Assembly (NCBI GenBank): GCA_023091735.1
Contig: JALKBU010000287.1
Span: 1 to 51,572 of the forward strand
DNA length: 51,572 nt
Direction of reading: 5' to 3'
DNA from: Trichomonas tenax
Taxonomy: Eukaryota; Parabasalia; Trichomonadida; Trichomonadidae
Part shown: positions 9,255-17,420 of the stretch, piece after piece
Numbering within the stretch: the first letter of the stretch is position 1
Layout: each line of letters starts with the position of its first letter
Notes under the pieces: generated by a model
Seen by the model: the letters and a program-made list of their open reading frames with translations, nothing else
The model's database searches: none
Told to the model about the DNA's origin: nothing
Translations under genes and position numbers: made by a program

Positions 9255-9311
9255 AATTATTTATTAGAAGAAAAAATATATTAATTTTTTCATAATATAT
9301 AAAAAATATTT
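9234..9311 (-). repeat. Right inverted repeat of the Polinton-like element
   Basis: Reverse complement matches 128-205 with two mismatches over 78 bases, including the start codon and first codons of the minus-strand ORF at 9254. Confidence 0.85.
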
Positions 9312-9861
9312 TTTATTTTTACAATTTATAGGAAACCATTAATAAATCATAACAATAAGAATTTAGATTATTAATTAAACAATACATTTTAATAACAAAT
9401 TATAGAAATTATTGGGATTTTGATATAAATGATAGGAAAATTGTTATAATATGAATTTTTGGGAAATTATAATTATGGATATTCACAGAGTGGGAGTTTT
9501 TGGGGTTTGGACAAAATTTTGGACTTCCTCAAAAAATCACACTCTGTATACTCCTAATAACCAGACAAAAAAGCAAATTAATATATTGACATTTTTACTT
9601 TACATTTGTCATATTTTTAATTACATGTTAAAACAAACCAAATAAATTAATTTTACATGTCATTTTACTACTGTCAAGAAATCGGTTTAATTTTTAATTA
9701 CATTATTATTACTACACTAATTATACTCTTTTCCATTGAAAATATTTGTTTTGACATGTAATATAGTTTACGATGACATTTGTTTTTGAAAAATTTTGTG
9801 CTCTCATTGAGATAATTACATATTGCAACTATATGTGTTAAATACATCAAAATTTTTCATT
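9312..9861. other. Intergenic: right flank of the element and promoter of the ARM gene
   Basis: AT-rich with no supported gene. It holds an imperfect hairpin at about 9483-9555 (arms built on ACAGAGTG and CACTCTGT) and copies of the TGACATGTAAA-type motif at 9652-9662 (reverse) and 9751-9760 (forward). An initiator-like TCATT lies just before the ATG at 9862. Confidence 0.5.
9751..9760 (+). promoter_or_regulatory. TGACATGTAA motif upstream of the ARM-like gene
   Basis: TTGACATGTA lies about 100 bases upstream of the ATG at 9862 in the gene's orientation. A reverse copy, TTTACATGTCA, lies at 9652-9662. Confidence 0.4.
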
Positions 9862-11247
9862 ATGGAACACGACTACAAAGAGTTTGCAAAGTACTTTGTT
9901 CCAAATAAAAAGATTGATTACGAATTAGAGGAAGTAGAGGACTTCACTGAACTCGAGGCGATATGTAAAGGTGTTAGTTCTGCATATCACAATCAAAATG
10001 CATTTATATTATACGAAAATCTCAACGCTTTAGTTGAATATACAGCCCATCACGATATACAAATGAATGATATCATGATCGAATACAAAATACCCCCAAT
10101 TCTGATCATTTTATCAGTCAAACAAGAATTTAACGAAGAAACAAGCGAAAACTTAAAAGACAGTGCACTCAAATCGTTTGCTGTCATAGAAAACTTGTTT
10201 GCTAAGAGAGAAAACGGCTTCATTTTATATTTCCATGATTTACACTTTATTCCTATCATTATCGAGAATCTTCGCCATTTAGACAAAATAAGACTATTCC
10301 TTGCCGTTAAGGCACTCAATTATATGGTTTATCACTATCCATTATTAAATTCACAAATATTAGAAGATGAGTCGATCCCTATTTTAACAGATTTAATTGC
10401 TTTGAGACAGGATATTGACATTAGGAAAATAATTCTCTGTCTTCTGTTCAGATGCACTATTGTTGGTTCAGGAGGCCATCTTACGGAATTAATTAGCGCG
10501 TTGAATTACATTGCGGGACTAAGAATACCGGAAACACAACATATGCTTATAAACATAGCTTCAAACATATGTGTTTCCCGTCAGATGGCAATCATTTTTG
10601 CAAAATTAGATTATTTTCCTCGATTGATAAATAGCGGCCTAATATCAGATGTAATCGAATATAAATCAGCAGCACTGCGTTTTGTTGCTCAAGTAGTCAA
10701 ATGGTATTATCATGAAATAGCACCACAATCGATTAAACCTCCAGTTTTTAATTACGCATCGATTGTTCAATGTATAAGTACAGAGTTGGATGAGGAGATA
10801 GCTGAAAGCGCTCTAGAGACTACAATGCATATAATTAAGTACGGCGATATTGCTTTAATTATGTTATCAGAGCACTTAATAGAGAGAATTGACGCAGTAT
10901 ATCACTTTTATCAATTCGATACTAAACTTAAATGTGCAAGACTCCATGCAAAGCTCATTGATCACGTAGGCTTAGAGCAGCTTTTAGAAGAGGATTTACA
11001 GTTCCATGCTCTCGAAATTCTTGTCGAAAATCTTGAAATTAATGAAAAAGCAAAAGTCATCAAATTCTTAATTGCTCTCGTCCAGCTGATTATGTTTGCT
11101 ATTAAAAATGACCACAAACAAGAGATCCACGACAGGTTGCTCCAATGCGAAGGTTTCGACACTCTCGAAGAACTCGCAATGTCTGATCATCCTGCAATAT
11201 CATCTCGAGCGAATGCAATATTAATGGAGTTCGAACAAGATGAATAA
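9862..11247 (+). CDS. ARM/HEAT-like helical repeat protein
   Basis: 461 residues from MEHDYKEFAKYF to MEFEQDE. The start was placed at the ATG 9862 because the frame upstream has no other ATG and an initiator-like TCATT sits five bases before it. The whole protein is alpha-helical with repeated Leu/Ile-rich helix pairs (for example ALNYMVYHYPLLNSQILEDE, VIKFLIALVQLIMFAIKN), as in armadillo-like folds common in trichomonad proteins. There is no signal peptide or membrane segment; the acidic N-terminus (ELEEVEDFTELE) is distinctive. The fold suggests a protein-binding scaffold; the partner is unknown. A palindrome AACAACAAAATTTTTGTTGTT (11246-11266) overlaps the stop codon. Confidence 0.8.
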   Translation: MEHDYKEFAKYFVPNKKIDYELEEVEDFTELEAICKGVSSAYHNQNAFILYENLNALVEYTAHHDIQMNDIMIEYKIPPILIILSVKQEFNEETSENLKDSALKSFAVIENLFAKRENGFILYFHDLHFIPIIIENLRHLDKIRLFLAVKALNYMVYHYPLLNSQILEDESIPILTDLIALRQDIDIRKIILCLLFRCTIVGSGGHLTELISALNYIAGLRIPETQHMLINIASNICVSRQMAIIFAKLDYFPRLINSGLISDVIEYKSAALRFVAQVVKWYYHEIAPQSIKPPVFNYASIVQCISTELDEEIAESALETTMHIIKYGDIALIMLSEHLIERIDAVYHFYQFDTKLKCARLHAKLIDHVGLEQLLEEDLQFHALEILVENLEINEKAKVIKFLIALVQLIMFAIKNDHKQEIHDRLLQCEGFDTLEELAMSDHPAISSRANAILMEFEQDE

Positions 11248-11547
11248 CAACAAAATTTTTGTTGTTTTCTCATCAATGCTTGATTTATAGCAAAAAATGA
11301 GTGATAATTTTTCAGATTCATTATTTTTACTATTACGTATCAAATGCTATAATGAATGCATAGTTTCTGGAAAGAATATTCACATTTTATGTTTTGATAT
11401 TGATATAATATGTTTTGATTTTATAATATTTAATAAATTTCCATGTTTGTTGTATTAACTTAGTCTTTCTCATGCAGTATTTGACTCTTTGCTATGTAAT
11501 GAAGCGAAATTACGAATTTTAATGTACGTTTATAATAAAAACCCAAA
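11248..11547. other. Intergenic between ARM-like and coiled-coil genes
   Basis: AT-rich. The 3' palindrome that begins at 11246 could form a stem in the ARM gene's transcript end. I see no gene. Confidence 0.5.
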
Positions 11548-12759
11548 ATGACTGAGAATGATCAAGCTTTCGAATTAGACGAGAAACAAGCACAATACAA
11601 TCAGCTTGTTGACGATGTTAAATCTAGTTATCATGATATCAAGAAATTAAATATCGCTATTGTTGAGAAACAAAAAGAAATTATCTTAGCAAAGCTTAAA
11701 AATACACTATTACGTTCTAGAAAGCCAACAACGCTGGAATATAATCCAAATCCATCGGAAGGTGAATACGAAATCAATCCTGAACACAGAGTTATTTTGA
11801 ATAACCAGCTTAACGACATCAAGCCAATTTACTCTGATATAGAAGAATACGATGCTAAACAAAGAGAACTTCTGCGCTCTCTTGAAGCAATTTTTGCAGA
11901 TGCAGAAGAAGAAAATGTGAAAAAAGTTAATCTTTCAATTCAAGAGTATGAAATACTTAACAACATCGATGAAGCAAGTCACAGAGTTTATATTTTAAAG
12001 AAACATAATACAGAAACAGAATTAAGATTACAAACACTTAATTCTCTGAAACAAGAGGGAGATGCAGCATATTTGAAGCTTCGACAACGCGAAATCGAGT
12101 TTGAAGACAGTCTTGGAGGTCGACTCGATTGCTTGAAAGAAATTCCAAATTTGCAAACGCAATTGTATGAATTAGACTCTCAGCTCAAGCAGACTAAGCT
12201 CAGAATTGGCAATACAAACGACGAGGAGATGAAAAGAAAAGAGGAATTTGATAAATCAAACCAAGTTCACAACACAGCTGTTAATTGGGACAAAGAGAAG
12301 AAACAGCTGCGTGATGAACTTAAACATCTTAAGGAACAGATAGAGGTCCAAGAGAAGGGTCTTCAGGATGATCAAAAGAAGGCGAACGCAGAAAGTGCGA
12401 AAGTCAAAAGATATTCGCAACTCGTCCAGAAATGGAAAGATCAATTAGATACAATTGAAGATCCAACGCAATCCATAAGCGAGCTCTGGGAGCATAAGGA
12501 ATTGCTTAAAGCAGAGAGTGATTCAAAGAAGCAGGAAAAGGAATCTCAAGTTGCAGAACTAATTGCAAAAAATACAAAATTACGTGATGAAATCAATAGG
12601 AGGCGTCCAAAGCCCGAAAATCTTAAAATAATCTTCCAAACAGAGCAAAACAATCTCAAGATGAGCACGAGCAAGGATGATTTCAATACTCAAGAAGAGA
12701 GTCTCTTGAAGCAAATACAAATAGCTCGTTTGAAACTTGCAGAAAAAATGTACTTATGA
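11548..12759 (+). CDS. Coiled-coil protein, unrecognised
   Basis: 403 residues starting MTENDQAFELDEKQ. Long heptad-rich segments cover roughly residues 10-60, 85-180 and 200-400 (for example KKQLRDELKHLKEQIEVQEK). A short proline-containing break (TTLEYNPNPSEGEYEINPEH) lies near residues 62-81. No membrane segment or enzymatic motif is visible. Such all-coiled-coil proteins in trichomonads are often cytoskeletal, basal-body or axonemal components, but nothing here identifies a specific family. Confidence 0.85.
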   Translation: MTENDQAFELDEKQAQYNQLVDDVKSSYHDIKKLNIAIVEKQKEIILAKLKNTLLRSRKPTTLEYNPNPSEGEYEINPEHRVILNNQLNDIKPIYSDIEEYDAKQRELLRSLEAIFADAEEENVKKVNLSIQEYEILNNIDEASHRVYILKKHNTETELRLQTLNSLKQEGDAAYLKLRQREIEFEDSLGGRLDCLKEIPNLQTQLYELDSQLKQTKLRIGNTNDEEMKRKEEFDKSNQVHNTAVNWDKEKKQLRDELKHLKEQIEVQEKGLQDDQKKANAESAKVKRYSQLVQKWKDQLDTIEDPTQSISELWEHKELLKAESDSKKQEKESQVAELIAKNTKLRDEINRRRPKPENLKIIFQTEQNNLKMSTSKDDFNTQEESLLKQIQIARLKLAEKMYL

Positions 12760-12886
12760 TTTATCAATAAATGTTATTTTACTTGTGTGTTTAAATTCAT
12801 ATTGAAATGACCTATAATGGAATCTTTTTTGGAAAACATAACTTTTCCAAACTTTTTTCTCATATATAAAATGTAAAATAAAATGT

Positions 12887-14875
12887 TTACAGATTTTCAA
12901 CATCATCAATAACCTTACTGGTGTCGTCATCACTTTTCTTTCTGAAAACAAAGAACCAAACGAGGACGCAGATGATGGCGATAACAATGATAACACCAAT
13001 CATAATACCCGCGATAGCACCGCCTCCAATTCCATTTGAAGATTCAGGTTCCTTGGCAGAGCTACCACTAGAGTCATCATTAGGGTTATTGTTGGGGCTC
13101 TCACATGGGTTATCATTGGATGTATCCCTTGGGCTGGTATAAGTCGTCATTACTTGGCTAGATGATATTTTATAAGATCCTGGGTTCTTGTATTCTTTTG
13201 TCATTTAATCAATACTGTATGCGAATCCTGTATCAGGTACTCGTCCTATAAAACTTGGGAATGGGGATTCGCCTAAAACTTTGGGGCGACTTCCTGATGC
13301 CTTTCTAAGAATAACATTGGCAGCTGATTCACCATTGAATTCCGCTGGACGTATTTGAAATTCGTTCACTTTTAGATAGTAACGCCGATCGTTGGGATCA
13401 GTATACATAGAATAGAAGCAGCCTGATTTACCTGAAAATGAGAAATGCTTTTCATCAAGTATAAATGTCAAAGGGTCACTTATAAATGGATGGGCTAATA
13501 TAGTCATATTCGGGGATACGTGAGCTTCTAGTTTCATTTCATTTTGAGGGTAAAATGTTAAGCTTGAAACATTTCTTTCTCTATATGTGGAATATCCCGG
13601 TAAAGATACTTCTAAATTGTTATCAATATTCACTGCAATATAATGAGTGTGATATGCTGTTTCAAAATTTAACATCTGGTTTGCTGTCTTTCCAACTGTA
13701 ACCTTGCATGTAGATTTGTCATCGCAAATAATTGCCGAATGATAAGAGTTCATCAACGCTGGTTTTCTGTAATTATGTGAATGGTTTTTATCATCATTTT
13801 CACTGCTATCTCTAATTTTGACGACATATTCTTGGTTCGAGGCTATGATGTAACTTCCAATAACACATGCATGATTATTCGTTGGAATGCTGTATTCTTA
13901 AAGCTCATAATCTGGCGAGATATACATGTCACACCGATTATAGTGCGTTTTATATGTTTCAAACCAATAACGATAGTCAAAAGGTACTCCTTCGAATTCA
14001 CCTGTTGATGATGAACTATCGAGATCGTCTTCGTTATTATTCGATTCATCTCCTAAGTGAAGGCCATCTGTATTGTCAATCTTGATTGGATAGTTCCTTG
14101 AGTTAACTTTGATTAGTTCTGATACTTTGAGTGGCCCGAACTTATAAGGAATCATAAGTATTGGCCTAGGATTAGAAGGAATATCGGTTGCATTTGGTAC
14201 TACGTCAATCACCTGCTGATTTAGTATGCTACCACAAGAAGCGGTGACTGTTTGCTGATATGGCTCATCCCTAAGTGGAAGCTTTGCACTTCCATCTGGA
14301 AACGTGATACCATAGCCTGTCATCTATATGGAATTAGTGTAATCACCTTTTGAAAATACTTCGACTGAAAATGGATTGCCAGTGTAAATATAATTGGCGC
14401 TTATTGAGTGAGAACTAATAGCCCCATTAGGAAGTAAAGACACATTTGTAGAAACAATAAATGGTTGGTAATCGCGAACAATTAAGCTAATCACTTTTTT
14501 AAATTTTGTGAAAATAGAGGAGCTTACTGCTTCGTCTTTAGTTGCGTGGATATAGTGAGCATAGCCAGTACACGAAGAACTCTTGCACAAAATTCGAGAT
14601 CTGCACTCAGTTGTTTTACATTTGACAACAACAGCATTTTCGACAACATTCGAAGATCCATACGGCTTAGAATAAATGAAATTACGGAAACCTGATTCAT
14701 CTAGTTCTGGTTCTGTACTTTCAACTGTGTATTTAGTTTCTTTGTTCATTTCAATAAATTTTGGTCCATCAAAAATTATCTCTTCATTTTGGGAAAGCTG
14801 AATTGGGCCAACTGAATCGACTCAACCATCATCATTCCAATATGATGATGCAAGGAGCGCTAGAAAGCTTAGCAT
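12887..14875 (-). pseudogene. Type I membrane protein, four in-frame stops, no frameshift
   Basis: The frame runs 663 codons from ATG 14875. The N-terminus MLSFLALLASSYW looks like a signal peptide. A large extracellular part follows, containing Cys-rich (CKTTECRSRILCKSSSC) and beta-rich segments. Near the C-terminus is an Asn/Ser/Pro spacer, a membrane helix (AGIMIGVIIVIAIICVLVWF) and a short basic-then-acidic tail ending DDVENL. In-frame stops occur at codon 18 (TGA), 14324-14326 (TAG), 13898-13900 (TAA) and 13205-13207 (TAA), yet the frame never shifts. The tail and membrane helix recur in a second fragment at 16612-16920, so this is a multicopy trichomonad surface family. I do not recognise the ectodomain. 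Confidence 0.8.
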
Positions 14876-15289
14876 TAAAATTTACATCAAGTTTTCGTTA
14901 TTTGTGAAGATTGATGTGTCAAGTTTTAGAATTTTGAGAAGATTGAATATATTTTAGAAATTGAAATGAAATAACGTGTTTTGAATGTTCGTGTACCATA
15001 ATTCTTAGACGTGCACCATTTTGTGTGTGGATTGAAAAATTGATTGGTTGCAGGAATTTATAGCTTAAATACTCAGAAATTTGAAGAGTTTACATTTTTT
15101 GAATGTCTTTGGTCGCTAAAAAATCAAAATGAGACGATAATTTTTGCTTCATTTTTTATTTTTTGAAACGACGAAAATGGTCGTGTTCCGGAATTTCTGA
15201 GGTGGTCGTTTATTATTTTCACAATGCAGGACAGCGTTATGAACTCGGAAGAACATAGACAAATCATGCAGTCTTATAACAACGGCTAC

Positions 15290-15373
15290 ATCATCTAACG
15301 ATCACCGATCACTAACGATTGGTTGCCTCGACTAGTTCGGTGCGACTTCATTGACTTATGATCATTAGATGAT
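15290..15373. repeat. Inverted repeat with 54-base loop
   Basis: Arms ATCATCTAACGATCA (15290-15304) and TGATCATTAGATGAT (15359-15373) pair at 14 of 15 positions. Confidence 0.55.
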
Positions 15374-15483
15374 TCATTTAATTCTCTGCAACGTTATTAA
15401 TTTCTTATCATTAGATACTGTATCTAGTTCGCTGCAAATATCAGTGATTGCTCTTCATATACTGCTTCTTCAAGCCAAACTAT

Positions 15484-15523
15484 TTGACATGTAAACCATT
15501 GTCATAAATAATTTACATGTCAA
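15484..15523. promoter_or_regulatory. Palindromic pair of TTGACATGTAAA motifs
   Basis: TTGACATGTAAA at 15484-15495 and its exact reverse complement at 15512-15523, spaced by 16 bases. No intact gene starts nearby on either side. Confidence 0.45.
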
Positions 15524-16611
15524 GAGTAAAGAAGGCTGAAAATGAGAGCCTGAGATTGTTGATTTAGATGTTTTGACAAGTTTCGAGATCATCTTTTAAT
15601 CATTCTGTAACAAATTGATAGCTTCGATTAATGTTCTTGAATAGAAATTTGCATTTTTGCCTATAAATTTTGCTTTTTCTTTGTTTTGTATGGTTAAAAA
15701 TACTTATTATGATACTATAATATGAATTCAGCGTGCACTGCAACTATCTGATGTGCTTGTTGCTCACAACGAATCCATTTGTCGATTAATAAAAGTGACA
15801 TAATCTGTTAAATACGTTAAAGTGAGTTTTTTGATAGTATATGCTCCATATAACTTTATAATCCCTTTGACACGAATTTTAACAACTTTTATTATAAAAG
15901 TAACAGAGATTAAATTTATTTTGTCGAAAAATAATTATTATACCAATATGAATCTAATATACCTATATGTTTTTTGAGATATTTACATTATTCAAAAACA
16001 GTGCATGACCAATTCAATAGTTTCGCTACCTTTCACAATACGTTAATCAACGTTACTTTTGATCTATGTTGCCCCGGTCCCCTAAAACAATAATCAAGGA
16101 AAATTATATAGAAATGTGAAGGACAATCATCGAATATCTGAATAACATAATAGATGTACCCAGGTGGAGGCAAGTTATTGCATTTATTCATTGGATCCGA
16201 TTTTTATCTAGAGAAAAGAATAAAGAGTGAAAATCTGATCACCTGCCTACGCAAGCACATAAAAAGACCCGAGGAACGTTACTCTGAAATTTCTGTCACT
16301 TTTTATAACGAAAATTAAAAAAGTGCAGAATTTTGACCACTTTTTTTAATTTCACAGTTGCTGTATCATCATTTAAAAATAGACAAAAGAAAACAATCTT
16401 TGCTGTAACATGTCTTTTCATTTTGATATCATTTTTCATGCAGAACTTAGAGTACAAAATGAATCAAAAAAAACGTGATGTGATCAATTGGAGGCATACC
16501 AAGCACAAACATCTCACAAGCATGTTCATTGCAATCATAAATTTCATGTTATTAATAACTATTTGATGATAATTAATCATATTAATCAATGATTAATATT
16601 CATAAATGAAA

Positions 16612-16920
16612 TGTTTACGGATTTTCAACACCATCATTAGTCTTGCTGGTGTTGTCATCTATCTTCTTTCTGAAAACAAAAAAACAGACGAGGACGCAGA
16701 TGATAGTGATAACAACGATAACACCAATCACAATACCCCGATAGCACCACCTCCAATTCACTGAATGGGGTGGTATAATTCGTCATTACTTGGCTATAGG
16801 ATTCTTTATAAGATCCTGGACTCTCGTATTCTTTTGTTATTTCATCAATGCTGTATGAAAAACCAGAAGGATAAGAGTTTACCAATACTGATTTTCTGTA
16901 ATAAAGATATTGACCCAAGA
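16612..16920 (-). pseudogene. 3' fragment of the same type I membrane-protein family
   Basis: It aligns with the C-terminal end of the pseudogene at 12887-13230: the juxtamembrane segment (ITKEYESPGSYKESYSQVMT), the membrane helix and the tail (in other frames) are all recognisable in nearly the same nucleotide sequence. The Asn/Ser/Pro spacer has been deleted and a frameshift separates ectodomain end from helix. No upstream ectodomain is present, so this is a truncated duplicate. Confidence 0.75.
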
Positions 16921-17420
16921 CCTAATTGGCACACTCACCGAATCATCATAATACAATCACAGCATCAGCATATGATAGTGTATATATATACAAAAATTTA
17001 GGCCTTGATCGTATTCTAAAAAAATCATGGATGAATCTATTTCACACTGAACAAAGAAGTATCTATTGGCACATAATAGTGATTTCAACAATCTTTTAAA
17101 TGCAGAGTTTCGGAATAAATTATAAGCACAATCTGTTTATAAAAAAAAGATACCAGATAATTGGAAGAAAGTATCATCACTACATTCAGGATTTTAAGTA
17201 TTCTCAATCATCTGAACATCCGTGGGGTTTGTACTTATAATTTTGTTTCGAAACTTTGCATTAACGAAGAATGCTGCTTTTAGGCAAGGACAATAAAATG
17301 TTACTTTTTGATGAACAAATAATGGGGTCATGAACAAATAATGGGGGTTTACAATCTTTTCCACCATTTTTTACAAATATGAAAGAAAGCAAGTTTTCTT
17401 GTCTTTTGTTTTCATACACG
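16921..17420. other. Intergenic upstream of the tail-anchored repeat protein
   Basis: AT-rich with no gene. A 19-base tandem duplication (ATGAACAAATAATGGGG at 17311-17327 and 17330-17346) lies about 80-110 bases before the chosen start. An initiator-like TCATAC lies just before the ATG at 17421. Confidence 0.5.

Larger units (their letters stand above)
128..9311. mobile_element. Degraded Polinton/Maverick-like element
   Basis: The block is delimited by a 78-bp inverted repeat at 128-205 and 9234-9311. Inside are a protein-primed type family B DNA polymerase (plus strand), a Polinton-type major capsid protein (minus strand), a fibre-like protein, an amphipathic pVI-like protein and small ORFs. 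Polintons/Mavericks are known to be abundant in trichomonads. The usual retroviral-like integrase, FtsK/HerA-type ATPase and adenain-like protease are not visible, so this is either a deletion derivative or a compact polinton-like form. Most genes carry stops or frameshifts. No target-site duplication is evident beside the repeats, so the true ends may lie further out; the left side has only 127 bases of flank. Confidence 0.85.
14876..16611. other. Long intergenic region without a supported gene
   Basis: AT-rich, with short ORFs only. It contains an inverted repeat (15290-15304 and 15359-15373), a degenerate direct repeat around CTAGTTCG (about 15331 and 15425), and a head-to-head pair of the TGACATGTAAA motif at 15484-15523. 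Confidence 0.5.

Noticed and set aside
9451..9645. 64-codon ORF right of the element
   Set aside because: Composition is that of translated AT-rich DNA and it lies across a hairpin; no element-type or host-type promoter feature supports it.
16333..16566. 77-codon plus-strand ORF
   Set aside because: It starts with TTG, has no recognisable features and lies in a repeat-containing intergenic region.
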